Source of the DNA: Pseudomonadota bacterium
Lineage (GTDB): Bacteria; Pseudomonadota; Alphaproteobacteria; Acetobacterales; Acetobacteraceae
Assembly (NCBI GenBank): GCA_021808985.1
Contig: JAKBAQ010000018.1
Coordinates: 1 to 21,988 of the forward strand
Direction of reading: 5' to 3'
DNA length: 21,988 bases
This document shows, one piece after another, positions 14,961-21,988 of the stretch; within the stretch, counting starts at the first letter, position 1, and every line of letters begins with the position of its first letter. Made by a program: the position numbers and the translations under genes. Under the pieces are notes generated by a model that had not been told where the DNA came from, did no database searches, and saw only the letters and a list, made by a program, of their open reading frames with translations.

Positions 14961-15833
14961 TTAGACGAGCTTGGTGCGGCGCACCAGCAGGCGCACCCCG
15001 ACATTGATGGCCAGCACCACCAGCATGACGAGCAGGGCCGCGGCGAAGGCCAGCGCATGGGATTGTGAGTCCGGCTGGTCGATGAAGGTCCAGATCACGT
15101 AGGTGAGGTAGCCGATGGGTGAATTGGTGAGCTGGCCATTCCAGAGATAGTTGGACCAGCCGGCTGTGTAGATGAGCGGCGCGGTCTCGCCAACGGAAAT
15201 GGCCAGCGCCAGCAGAGCGCCGGTGACGACACCGGAGACAGCCCCGGGCAGGACGATTTTGAACACGACGCCGGGCTCGCTGGCGCCAAGGGCAAAACCG
15301 GCTTCGCGCATGGTGTTGGGAACCTGACGCAGGGCAATTTCGGTGATGCGCGCGAGATAGGGCACGATGAGGATGGCGATGGTGATGGCGGCCGCGAGGA
15401 TAGAGAAATTCCAGCCGAGCGTGGTGACGAAGACGATGTAGGAGAAATAGCCGAGCACGATGGAGGGGGTGCCGGTCAGGACGTCCGACAAAAACCGGAT
15501 GGCGCTGCCGAGTTTGTTGGTGCCGTATTCGGCGAGATAGATGCCCGCGCCGACCCCGATGGGGACGGCGATGAGCATGGCGCCCAAGGAGATGACGAGC
15601 GTGCCTTCGATGGCGTTCAACAAGCCGCCGGCGGTGCCGTTGGTTGTGGTGGTGAACAGCTTGATCGAAAAAGCCGAAATACCGTGGAAGACGACCACGC
15701 CCACAATGTCCAGCAGCGGGCCGATGACCAGAAGCAGGCCGAGGCCGCAGGCGACCCAGCCGATGTTGCTGATGATCGCCCGGCGCAGCGCCAGGCCCTG
15801 GTTGCGGGAGGTATTATTTACGGCTGCGGACAT
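14961..15833 (-). CDS. pstA: Phosphate ABC transporter permease PstA
   Basis: This 290-residue inner-membrane permease is half of the channel of the Pst high-affinity phosphate importer. Seen: about six hydrophobic helices, NAIEGTLVISLGAMLIAVPIGVGAG at the start of the permease domain, FLSDVLTGTPSIVLGYF, and the coupling-loop motif LRQVPNTMREAGFALGASEPGVVFKIVLP, with the EAG...G...I.LP pattern that docks on the ATPase. The length is typical. The start overlaps the pstC stop by 20 bases, suggesting coupled translation. No pstB follows: the next gene, metH, is convergent, so the ATPase must be encoded elsewhere. Confidence 0.94.
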   Translation of the reverse strand: MSAAVNNTSRNQGLALRRAIISNIGWVACGLGLLLVIGPLLDIVGVVVFHGISAFSIKLFTTTTNGTAGGLLNAIEGTLVISLGAMLIAVPIGVGAGIYLAEYGTNKLGSAIRFLSDVLTGTPSIVLGYFSYIVFVTTLGWNFSILAAAITIAILIVPYLARITEIALRQVPNTMREAGFALGASEPGVVFKIVLPGAVSGVVTGALLALAISVGETAPLIYTAGWSNYLWNGQLTNSPIGYLTYVIWTFIDQPDSQSHALAFAAALLVMLVVLAINVGVRLLVRRTKLV

Positions 15834-16767
15834 TGAGCGCCCCCGAGGTGAGCAGCTTGGCGGTGGCGTTTACCGCCAAGGTGATGATGAACAGTACCAG
15901 GGCGATTTCCGCCAGTGAGCGCACGGCCATGTTGGTGGGGTCGGACTCGGCGCTGTCCAACTGGCTGACGATGAAGGAGGCGATGGTGGATACCGGGGAG
16001 AATATGCTGGTGGGCAGGATGTTTATGGCGCCGCCGGAGACCATGAGCACGGCCATGGTTTCGCCCAGGGCGCGGCCCAGTGCCAGCACGATGCCACCGA
16101 TGAGCGTGGTGCGGACCATGGGCAGCATCACCTTGGAGACGACTTCAAAATGCGTGGCGCCCAGCGCGAATGCTGACTCACGGTTTTCCTTGGCGACTTG
16201 CATGAGGGAGTCGAGCAGGGTGGTGGCGATGATGGGGGTGATCATGAGCGCCAGCACGATGCTGGCGCTGAGCAGGCCGTAGCCGCTGCCGGAAGGGGCG
16301 AGATATTTTCCGATGAAGGGGACGAGAACCGCAACGCCCCAAAGGCCGAAAACGACGGAGGGAACCACGGCCACAAGCTCCACCAGCATGGAAAGGGCGG
16401 GGCGGACAGGGGGCATCCAGCGGGGGCGGTTGCGTTCCAGCTCGGGGACGGCTTCAGCCAGGAAGATGGCGGCGCCGACGCTGAGCGGCACGGCGATGAG
16501 AATGGAGATGAATGAGGAGGCCAATGTGCCCGCGATGAAGACCAGGATGCCGTAATTGGCGCCTTGGGGCACCTGGATGCCGTTGACGGTTACAGGGTCG
16601 CCGTAAAGATTGCCGAGATTCCAGGTGATGCGGGAGAGGAAGCCAAGGCCATTAAAGAGGATCGCCTGCCCGGCATAGGTGAATAAAAACAAAACAACCG
16701 CGCAAAGCGCGGCCGGGATGAGCAGGCTCAGGGCAAGCAGGAATAAACGAAATGGCCGGATTTTCAT
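15814..16767 (-). CDS. pstC: Phosphate ABC transporter permease PstC
   Basis: This 317-residue inner-membrane permease pairs with PstA. Seen: the N-terminal helix FRLFLLALSLLIPAALCAVVLFLF, a periplasmic loop (NLGNLYGDPVTVNGIQVPQGANYG), TLASSFISILIAVPLSVGAAIFLAE, and ELVAVVPSVVFGLWGVAVLVPF. The ATPase-contact motif NRESAFALGATHFEVVSKVMLP is followed by LGRALGETMAVLMVSG. These are typical PstC sequences. It lies 62 bases after the pstS stop on the same strand, with a terminator hairpin in the gap, so it is probably expressed at a lower level than pstS. Confidence 0.94.
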   Translation of the reverse strand: MKIRPFRLFLLALSLLIPAALCAVVLFLFTYAGQAILFNGLGFLSRITWNLGNLYGDPVTVNGIQVPQGANYGILVFIAGTLASSFISILIAVPLSVGAAIFLAEAVPELERNRPRWMPPVRPALSMLVELVAVVPSVVFGLWGVAVLVPFIGKYLAPSGSGYGLLSASIVLALMITPIIATTLLDSLMQVAKENRESAFALGATHFEVVSKVMLPMVRTTLIGGIVLALGRALGETMAVLMVSGGAINILPTSIFSPVSTIASFIVSQLDSAESDPTNMAVRSLAEIALVLFIITLAVNATAKLLTSGALNVRSRK

Positions 16768-16791
16768 GGTCTACCGATGATTAGATAAAAA

Positions 16792-16817
16792 CCCCTTCCG
16801 GCCGGAGCCGGAAGGGG
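16792..16817 (-). terminator. Intrinsic terminator between pstS and pstC (partial-termination type)
   Basis: An 11-bp perfect stem (CCCCTTCCGGC at 16792-16802, GCCGGAAGGGG at 16807-16817, loop CGGA) is followed on the minus strand by TTTTT. This is a strong-looking intrinsic terminator placed just after pstS, before pstC in the same direction. In binding-protein transporter operons such a site sets a high ratio of binding protein to permease. Confidence 0.72.
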
Positions 16818-16829
16818 CATTTGCAAAAA

Positions 16830-17891
16830 TCAGTGAATTTTCGCGATCTGGGTCTTGGAGAGGGTGACGATCGCGGCGGGCAGCGGCAGGAAGTGAACCT
16901 GGGAGAGGTACTTCATGTTGTTGCCGTCGGTCAGCGCCCAGGTCAGGAAGGTCCGCACCGCGGAGGCGGTTTCGGTGTTCTGCTGCTTGCTGTTGATGAT
17001 CGCATATTCGTAGTTGGCGATCGGGTAGGCGTTGGAGCCATGCGCGAAGACCATGCTGATGCGCTCATCAGGCGGGGTCTGGGTCACGATGCTCTGGGCA
17101 GCGGTGCCAACGGTGGCGGCGTTCGGCAGCTCATAGTTGCCGTCGGCATTCTTCAGCTTGGCGACGCCAAGGCCGGCCTTGGCGACCTGGTCAGAGAAGC
17201 TGACGCCGATATAGGCGATGGAGTAGGGGTTGGCGGCGGCGGCGGAAACCATGCCGGAGTTGCCGTTGGCGCCGATCCCGCCGGTGACGGCCGGCCAGGA
17301 GACGGCGGTGCCGAAATCAACGGTGTGGGCCCAGGCGGGGGTGGAGTCGGAGAGGTACTGGGTGAAGATGAAGGTATCGCCCGAACCGTCAACGCGGTGG
17401 ATGGGGATGATCACATGCGCGGGCAGCGTGACGCCGGGGTTGATGGCCTGGATCGCCTTGTCGTTCCACATGGTGATCTTGCCGGAGTAGATGCCGGCCA
17501 GGATCGGGCCGGACAGCTTGATGTTCTTGTCGTTCAGGCCGGGCAGGTTGAAGTTGATCGCCTGCGAGGAGATCGCGAGGGGGATGCTCAGCATGCCCGG
17601 GTTCTTCGCCACGATGCCATCGGAGAGATAGGCGTCGGAGGCGCCGATCTGCACCAGGCCCTTGATGGACTGCGCGATGCCAGCACCGGAACCGGTGGAG
17701 GTGGTGGTGAGCTGGATGCCGGGGTGGGTGGCGGTAAAGTCAGGAACCCAGAGGTTGAACAGCGGGTACAACAGGCTGGAGCCGGTCTCTACCAGAGTGG
17801 TGGCGGCATGAGCGGCGCCGGCAGCGCCCAGGGCGGCGGCCAGAGCAAGAGCTGCAACGCCGGAGTTGCGCAGTTTGGTGCTAAGTTTCAC
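16830..17891 (-). CDS. pstS: Phosphate-binding periplasmic protein PstS
   Basis: This 353-residue substrate-binding protein captures phosphate in the periplasm and delivers it to PstC/PstA. It has a Sec signal peptide: basic MKLSTKLRN, a hydrophobic AALALAAALGAAGA core, and cleavage probably after AHA (29). Phosphate-site motifs are seen in TGSSLLYPLFNLW, STGSGAGIAQ, GASDAYLSD and HRVDGSGDTFIFTQYL. I chose the GTG at 17891: AAGGA lies eight bases before it and it gives a clean signal peptide. The GTG two codons earlier is too close to the ribosome-binding site, and the far-upstream ATG (17969) would add 26 non-signal residues. It is the first gene of pstSCA. Confidence 0.93.
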   Translation of the reverse strand: MKLSTKLRNSGVAALALAAALGAAGAAHAATTLVETGSSLLYPLFNLWVPDFTATHPGIQLTTTSTGSGAGIAQSIKGLVQIGASDAYLSDGIVAKNPGMLSIPLAISSQAINFNLPGLNDKNIKLSGPILAGIYSGKITMWNDKAIQAINPGVTLPAHVIIPIHRVDGSGDTFIFTQYLSDSTPAWAHTVDFGTAVSWPAVTGGIGANGNSGMVSAAAANPYSIAYIGVSFSDQVAKAGLGVAKLKNADGNYELPNAATVGTAAQSIVTQTPPDERISMVFAHGSNAYPIANYEYAIINSKQQNTETASAVRTFLTWALTDGNNMKYLSQVHFLPLPAAIVTLSKTQIAKIH

Positions 17892-18004
17892 GTTCACGTT
17901 CCTTTTGTGTTGTCCCCGAGTGGAGGGTCCTATCGGATAGCGGGGGATGATCCCGCATGGCCCAGGCAATAATTGAACAGTGTGACAAAGGCGACGGGGT
18001 TTCG

Positions 18005-18022
18005 GTTGCAGTTATATGACAT
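18005..18022 (-). promoter_or_regulatory. Candidate Pho box (PhoB site) upstream of pstS
   Basis: Read on the minus strand this is ATGTCATATAACTGCAAC, matching 13 of 18 positions of the enterobacterial Pho box, with a perfect TGTCATA first half and a weaker CTGCAAC second half 11 bp later. A further TTGTCAC and CTGTTCA follow downstream (17974-17988) and may be extra half-sites. It lies about 115 bases before the pstS start; I see no convincing -10. The remaining sequence between here and the start (17892-18004) holds only the ribosome-binding site and a short GC hairpin. Confidence 0.4.
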
Positions 18023-18049
18023 TTGGGTAGCGATAGAAATTTTAATGAA

Positions 18050-18075
18050 AAACAGGGAAAGGTTATGCCCTGTTT
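18050..18075 (-). terminator. Intrinsic terminator at the end of the gpmI-to-dlh operon
   Basis: On the minus strand AAACAGGG and CCCTGTTT (18068-18075 and 18050-18057) form an 8-bp stem with a 10-base loop. The last Ts of the stem run on into TTCATT. It sits four bases after the stop codon of the dienelactone hydrolase gene and marks the end of the five-gene run. Confidence 0.6.
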
Positions 18076-18079
18076 GATT

Positions 18080-18736
18080 TTAGCGCAGATGTTCAGCGAA
18101 AAAGGCGAGGCTGCGCAGTTCGGCCAACTCACTGTCCTTGGGGTTGTAGCTTGCGCGGTCCTCACAACCGAAGCCGTGCTGCGCGCCGGGATACACGAAT
18201 ATTTCCACCCCCGGCTGCGCGGCGCGGATCGCGTCCACATCCGAGAGGGGGATGCCTTTATCTTCGGCGCCGAAGTGCAGTTGCACCGGGCAGTTGGGTT
18301 TAAGCTCCCGCTGCGCGGCGATGCCGCTGCCATACCAGCCGACGGCCGCCTTAAAGGCATGGCTCTTGGTGGCGCCCACCCAGGCCAGCGAGCCACCCCA
18401 GCAATAGCCGATTATGCCCACGGGCTTGCCGCCAAAGGCGGCGGCGGTGGCCAAAATATCGGCCAGCACGGCGGATTCGGGGATTTTGCTGCGAATGTCG
18501 ATGCCTTTTTTCATGTCCTCGGGCTCGTACCCCAGTTCCACGCCGCGCTCGACACGGTCAAACACGGCTGGGGAGAGGACGCGGTAGCCAAACCCGGCCA
18601 AACGCTCAGAGACTAAACGCATATGCCCGTTCACGCCGAAAATTTCCTGCAGCACGACCAGGCCGCGCGGCGCGTTCACGTTGCCGGCTTCAAAAACTGC
18701 AAATTCATGCCCGTCAGAGGCGGTTAATTTCAACAT
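18080..18736 (-). CDS. Dienelactone hydrolase family protein
   Basis: This 218-residue cytoplasmic alpha/beta hydrolase has the Cys-His-Asp triad of carboxymethylenebutenolidase. Cys112 lies in the elbow GYCWGGS, Asp159 in FGAEDKG and His187 in GAQHGFG. Glu31 in LQEIFGVN is the conserved residue that holds the nucleophile when the site is empty. The length is slightly under the usual 230-240. The family's classical role is opening dienelactone in chloroaromatic degradation, but no such pathway is nearby, so the natural substrate is unknown. GGGAG lies six bases before the ATG. The gene is 23 bases after rppH and is probably the last gene of its operon. Confidence 0.88.
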   Translation of the reverse strand: MLKLTASDGHEFAVFEAGNVNAPRGLVVLQEIFGVNGHMRLVSERLAGFGYRVLSPAVFDRVERGVELGYEPEDMKKGIDIRSKIPESAVLADILATAAAFGGKPVGIIGYCWGGSLAWVGATKSHAFKAAVGWYGSGIAAQRELKPNCPVQLHFGAEDKGIPLSDVDAIRAAQPGVEIFVYPGAQHGFGCEDRASYNPKDSELAELRSLAFFAEHLR

Positions 18737-18759
18737 GGACAGCTCCCGCGGTTAATAGG

Positions 18760-19239
18760 TTAAGGTTGCGCCAGATGCGCGAAATCCCTGGCCAGGATTT
18801 CATAGATCGTACGCTTGAAGGCGACTGCATAGCTGGGCAGATCAGCCAGCGGCACCCATTTCCAGGCGTCGAATTCAGGGTGGGCGTGGGCATCCAGCCG
18901 GATATCGGAGTCCTGGCCCAGAAATTTCAGTGCGAACCATTTCTGGCTTTGCCCGCGATAGCGGCCTTGCCAGGTTTTGCGTTGCAGATGCCTGGGAAAG
19001 TCATATTTCAGCCAATCTGGGTGCTCGGAGAGGATTTCGGCATTGGCTGTGCCGATCTCCTCCAGAAGCTCCCGCAAAACCGCCGTTCGGGGGTCTTCTC
19101 CGTCATCAATGCCGCCTTGCGGCAATTGCCATGCGGCATTTGCAAAGCCGGCGCGCCGGCCTACCAGCACCCGGCCATCCGGCCCGAACAACACCGCGCC
19201 CACGTTCATCCGGTACGGCAGGGACATCCAATCGGTCAT
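18760..19239 (-). CDS. rppH: RNA pyrophosphohydrolase (Nudix)
   Basis: This 159-residue Nudix enzyme removes pyrophosphate from the 5' end of primary transcripts and so starts RNase E-dependent mRNA decay; it is cytoplasmic. The Nudix box is complete: Gly42, Glu48 and REL-EE-G at residues 56-63 (RELLEEIG). Also seen are YRMNVGAVLF at the start and WQLPQGGIDDGEDP. Near the C-terminus, HPEFDAWKWVPLADLPSYAVAFKRTIYE is typical of alphaproteobacterial RppH. The ribosome-binding site is weak, and Met5 or Met11 are alternative starts. It begins only 15 bases after the ctpA stop, the common ctpA-rppH arrangement of alphaproteobacteria. Confidence 0.93.
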   Translation of the reverse strand: MTDWMSLPYRMNVGAVLFGPDGRVLVGRRAGFANAAWQLPQGGIDDGEDPRTAVLRELLEEIGTANAEILSEHPDWLKYDFPRHLQRKTWQGRYRGQSQKWFALKFLGQDSDIRLDAHAHPEFDAWKWVPLADLPSYAVAFKRTIYEILARDFAHLAQP

Positions 19240-19254
19240 GGCTGGTAGGTCAGC

Positions 19255-20628
19255 TTAGTTGGAGGCTGTGGTTGTTTTGACGGACGACATCGCCGCGATC
19301 AGCTTAAGGGCCATCTGGAGCTGAAAGTCGGTGGCCGGGTTGGATGGATCAAAGGCCGGCCAAGTGGCTGGAGGCTTGTCAGGGATCGTGCTGGCGACGG
19401 CCGGCAGCGGCGGGGCGGGTGGCAGGGGCGTTACCGATTCCCGGGTCGGATTCGAGAAGGCGTGCAGCAGGTCGGTTTCACGCAGCTGGGCGAACGTGTC
19501 CTCCGGCGTGCGGGTGTTGGAGACTTTGACATTCGGGGTAACGCCGTAGCCTTGAATGGATTTGCCCGAGGGGGTGAAATAAAGCGCCGTGGTGAGACGC
19601 AGAGCGCCCTCGTTATCAATGGGTATGATGGTTTGGACGGAACCCTTGCCGAAGGTTTTTGTGCCCAGGACGAGGGCACGGCGGTTTTGCTGCAGGGCGG
19701 CGGTTACGATTTCGGCCGCGGAGGCGGTGCCGGCATTCGTGAGGATGACGATGGGCGCGCCGTTCGTGATATCGCCCTGCTGGGCATACCAGACCGCGTC
19801 ATCCTGCGAATGGCGGCCATGGGTGGAGACAATTTCTCCGGAATTGAGGAAATCGTCACTGACGGCGACGGCTTGATCAAGCAAGCCGCCGGGATTGTTG
19901 CGCAGATCCAGGATATAGCCGTGGATGTTGCCTTTCGCCTCGGTTTCGAGAGCTTCGACGGCGGCCTGGATATGCGGGGCGGCTTTTTCATCGAAGCTGT
20001 CGAGTCGGATGTAGCCGACATCACCGGTGGGCGTTGAGAAGAGCCGGTCCTTCACATCCTGGATTTTGATGATCTCGCGCGTGAGGGTGATATGCACGGG
20101 TGTGCTGACGCCATTACGCTTGAGTGTAAGGGTGATCTGGGTCCCCGGCGGGCCGCGCATTTTGCTGACGGCGTCGTCAAGGTCGAGGCCGTCGGTCGAG
20201 TGGCCGTTGATTTCGACGATGATGTCTCCGGGTTTGATGCCGGCGCGCGCGCCGGGGGTGCCGTCGATCGGGGAGATGACCTTCAGCAGGCCGCTCGTCT
20301 GCGTGACCTCAAGCCCGAGTCCGCCGAACTGGCCGCTGGTTTGCACCTGCATGTCGGAATATTGCTGTTTATTCATGTAGCCGGAATGCGGATCAAGCCC
20401 GGCGAGCATGCCGTTGACGGCATTGTAGATGAGTTTGTCGGACGGCGGGTCGACGACGTAATTTTCCTTAACCTGTGTCAGAATGTCTCCGAACAGGGAG
20501 AGTTGCTGATAGGTGCTGTCTTCGGAGGTGCTTTGGCCCATGGCGTGGTGCAATGGCTGCGCCACTGTCCCAATGGCGAGGCCGGCCATGAAAATTCCGC
20601 TCAGCATTAACCCGCTACGCAACCGCAT
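19255..20628 (-). CDS. ctpA: Carboxy-terminal processing protease CtpA (S41)
   Basis: This 457-residue periplasmic protease trims C-termini of envelope proteins, including cell-wall hydrolases and lipoproteins in other bacteria. Layout: an N-terminal signal or anchor helix (MRLRSGLMLSGIFMAGLAIGTVA), a PDZ domain (about 95-185) with GQFGGLGLEV and GIKPGDIIVEINGHST, then the peptidase core with LDLRNNPGGLLDQAV. The catalytic pair is Ser303 in GTASAAEIV and Lys328 in TFGKGSVQT, 25 residues apart as in Prc. The proline-rich tail (TPLPPAPPLPAVAS) is variable in the family. GGAAG precedes the ATG. It follows envC by 65 bases, a pairing that fits joint control of peptidoglycan splitting. Confidence 0.95.
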   Translation of the reverse strand: MRLRSGLMLSGIFMAGLAIGTVAQPLHHAMGQSTSEDSTYQQLSLFGDILTQVKENYVVDPPSDKLIYNAVNGMLAGLDPHSGYMNKQQYSDMQVQTSGQFGGLGLEVTQTSGLLKVISPIDGTPGARAGIKPGDIIVEINGHSTDGLDLDDAVSKMRGPPGTQITLTLKRNGVSTPVHITLTREIIKIQDVKDRLFSTPTGDVGYIRLDSFDEKAAPHIQAAVEALETEAKGNIHGYILDLRNNPGGLLDQAVAVSDDFLNSGEIVSTHGRHSQDDAVWYAQQGDITNGAPIVILTNAGTASAAEIVTAALQQNRRALVLGTKTFGKGSVQTIIPIDNEGALRLTTALYFTPSGKSIQGYGVTPNVKVSNTRTPEDTFAQLRETDLLHAFSNPTRESVTPLPPAPPLPAVASTIPDKPPATWPAFDPSNPATDFQLQMALKLIAAMSSVKTTTASN

Positions 20629-20693
20629 ACGATATCTTCCTTAAAACGAAACCAGAATACTCCGTCGGGACATTAGATAGCATACTCGGGTGA

Positions 20694-21818
20694 TTATCCA
20701 GACCCATTCCCCGCAAGCCAGGCGGCCGGGTTCACGGGTGTGCCGTTGCGCCTTAACTCTACGTATAGAATCGGCTGATGCGTGGGGTCGGCCGGGTCGT
20801 AGCCGAGCATGGTGCCGACCGGCTGGCCGTGCGTGAGGCGCTGGCCGACGGAGACATCCAGATGGTTCATGCCCGCCAGGATGACACTGTTGCCGCCGCC
20901 GCAATTGGCGATGACCATGAGGCCATAGGCGGGGAAAGGCCCGGCGAACAAAACGGTGCCGGCGCAGGGTGTGACAACGCGCGCGCCGGGGGCGGCGTCA
21001 TATCTGATGCCGATGGCGGGGCCGGCCGGGGTGGGGGCGCCAAAAGCCTGCTCAATATGCCCCGCGACCGGCGCGCCGCCCGCACCGGCGGGGAGGTTTT
21101 GAGGTGCCGCGCTTTTCGCCATCAGGCTGGCGACCGCGGCGGTTATGCTGCTCAGCCTGCGCTGCGCGGCAAGCCGCGCCTCGGTTGCCCGCGCCGCGGT
21201 ATCGGCATCGGCCATTTCAGCCGTTTTGGCGGCGTCGATCTGGACGCTGAGAGAGGCTTCGGCTTGCTGCTGAACATGCACGGCGGCGTTCAACCGTGCC
21301 TGGGAGGACTGAACCTGAGACAACAAGCCGGCCAGTTTGGCGGTTTGGGTTTTTACATCCTCCGCCTGCAGGGCAATGGCGGCGGCGATACCCTGCATGA
21401 GGGCGATGCCGCGCACGGCATCCTGCGGAGATTGCGGCACAGCGAGCATGGTGGCGGCCGGCTGGGATGCGAGGCGCTGCATGGCGGGGAGCAGCTTTGC
21501 CAGGGCGTTCTGCGCGGTAACGAGACGCTGGGCGGTGGCGGCTTGCGCGGATTCGAGGGTTGCGAGCTGTTGTGTGTCCTGGCTGGTCTGGCTTTCCAGC
21601 TGCCGGAGTGCCGCGGCGGTGGCCACCTGCTGCCGGGCGAGCAAGGCGGCCTTGGCAACATCCGCCTGTTCTTGCCTGCGCGCGTCCTGCTCGGCGGCGC
21701 GTTTGGCGTTCAGGGCGGCGCGCGCGCTTAATATCTGGCCGTTAGGGCTGGTCTGCCCCGCCAGTGCGAGGGCGGGGCAGAGTAAGGCAAGCAAACAGAG
21801 AGCGGTGAGGCGGCTCAA
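20694..21818 (-). CDS. envC: EnvC-like murein hydrolase activator with degenerate LytM domain
   Basis: This 374-residue exported protein has a signal peptide (MSRLTALCLLALLCPALALAG), a long alanine/glutamine-rich coiled coil (about 25-230), and a C-terminal LytM/M23 domain (about 250-370). The zinc ligands of active M23 enzymes are missing: the first site reads GIRYDAAPG rather than an HxxxD form, and the final HxH reads LYVEL. As in E. coli EnvC, the domain should activate amidases at the division septum rather than cut peptidoglycan itself. The start is a TTG at 21818 whose bases overlap the gpmI stop (TTGA); it is the only start giving a proper basic-plus-hydrophobic leader. It lies between gpmI and ctpA, as in many alphaproteobacteria. 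Confidence 0.85.
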   Translation of the reverse strand: MSRLTALCLLALLCPALALAGQTSPNGQILSARAALNAKRAAEQDARRQEQADVAKAALLARQQVATAAALRQLESQTSQDTQQLATLESAQAATAQRLVTAQNALAKLLPAMQRLASQPAATMLAVPQSPQDAVRGIALMQGIAAAIALQAEDVKTQTAKLAGLLSQVQSSQARLNAAVHVQQQAEASLSVQIDAAKTAEMADADTAARATEARLAAQRRLSSITAAVASLMAKSAAPQNLPAGAGGAPVAGHIEQAFGAPTPAGPAIGIRYDAAPGARVVTPCAGTVLFAGPFPAYGLMVIANCGGGNSVILAGMNHLDVSVGQRLTHGQPVGTMLGYDPADPTHQPILYVELRRNGTPVNPAAWLAGNGSG

Positions 21819-21988
21819 TTGATCAGCGATTTACCGGTCATCAGCGCCGGCTGTTCGATCCCGAGCAGGGCCAGGAGCGTGGGGGCGATGTCAGCCAGGA
21901 TGCCGTCATGCAGTTTGGCGCCGGCGGGCGCGCCAGCGCACAAAACGGGCACGGGGTTGGTGGTGTGCGCGGTGTGCGGGCCGTGGGT
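21815..21988 (-). CDS. gpmI: 2,3-bisphosphoglycerate-independent phosphoglycerate mutase, C-terminal end only
   Basis: These are the last 57 codons of a gene that continues beyond the window edge. The peptide runs THGPHTAHTTNPVPVLC, then KLHDGILADIAPTLLALLGI and EQPALMTGKSLIN before TGA. AHTTNPVPV, LADIAPTLL and MTGKSLI are the signature C-terminal motifs of GpmI, the manganese-dependent enzyme that interconverts 3- and 2-phosphoglycerate in glycolysis; the His of AHT belongs to the metal-site region. The stop overlaps the envC TTG start, so gpmI heads the envC-ctpA-rppH-dlh run visible here. Confidence 0.9.
   Translation of the reverse strand, partial: THGPHTAHTTNPVPVLCAGAPAGAKLHDGILADIAPTLLALLGIEQPALMTGKSLIN

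Noticed and set aside
16821..17972. A 383-codon plus-strand frame opposite pstS, rich in Gly, Asp and Val
   Set aside because: The opposite strand encodes a complete PstS with a signal peptide and phosphate motifs; the plus-strand frame is repetitive in composition and matches no family.
1..21988. CRISPR array, prophage, toxin-antitoxin or defence island
   Set aside because: No spaced direct repeats, integrase, phage structural gene or small paired toxin-like genes are seen; apart from the MITE the window is housekeeping and energy genes.

Overview
This 22-kb stretch is high-GC, gene-dense chromosomal DNA from an alphaproteobacterium. The family is most likely Acetobacteraceae (for example an Acidiphilium- or Acidocella-like acidophile). 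That placement is an inference from the overall protein character and from an IS5/IS1031-like miniature element; there is no rRNA or other decisive marker.

Region 1 (1-6610, + strand) is a tightly overlapping six-gene operon related to hydrogenase-4 / formate hydrogenlyase: hyfB (5' end outside the window), hyfC, hyfE, hyfF, hyfG, hyfI. Every junction is a stop/start overlap, so the subunits are probably translationally coupled. The hyfG product has a single cysteine in 455 residues and has lost both cysteine pairs that hold the NiFe centre, while the hyfI product keeps all four cysteines of the proximal 4Fe-4S cluster. No hydrogenase maturation gene and no hyfH/hycF-type ferredoxin subunit lies in the visible part. 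The complex is therefore best read as an energy-converting hydrogenase-related (Ehr) complex: a complex I-like membrane machine with one visible Fe-S site, no NiFe site and an unknown electron partner. This is the most interesting system in the window.

Region 2 (6615-11015) holds inorganic pyrophosphatase (ppa, - strand) and a CAU-anticodon tRNA transcribed from divergent promoters with overlapping -35 boxes. It continues with a small glycosyltransferase-like gene with a near-consensus promoter, the ABC-F translation factor ettA, a GNAT acetyltransferase and a short DUF2076-like gene. A 184-bp AT-rich MITE-like element follows, with imperfect terminal inverted repeats, a TAA target duplication and two internal perfect hairpins.

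Region 3 (11015-14946) has a small degenerate CobW/G3E-like protein without a P-loop, divergent from a full-length cobalamin-dependent methionine synthase (metH). A terminator hairpin separates metH from the convergent phosphate genes.

Region 4 (14961-18022, - strand) is pstS-pstC-pstA for high-affinity phosphate uptake, with a U-tract terminator between pstS and pstC and a candidate Pho box upstream of pstS. pstB and phoU are not next to these genes.

Region 5 (18050-21988, - strand) is a cell-envelope/housekeeping run: gpmI (3' end only), envC (TTG start overlapping the gpmI stop), ctpA, rppH and a dienelactone-hydrolase-family gene, closed by an intrinsic terminator. gpmI-envC-ctpA-rppH-dlh reads as one transcription unit. 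No gene-free stretch exceeds 300 bases; the longest are about 200 bp (the MITE, and the pstS upstream region).
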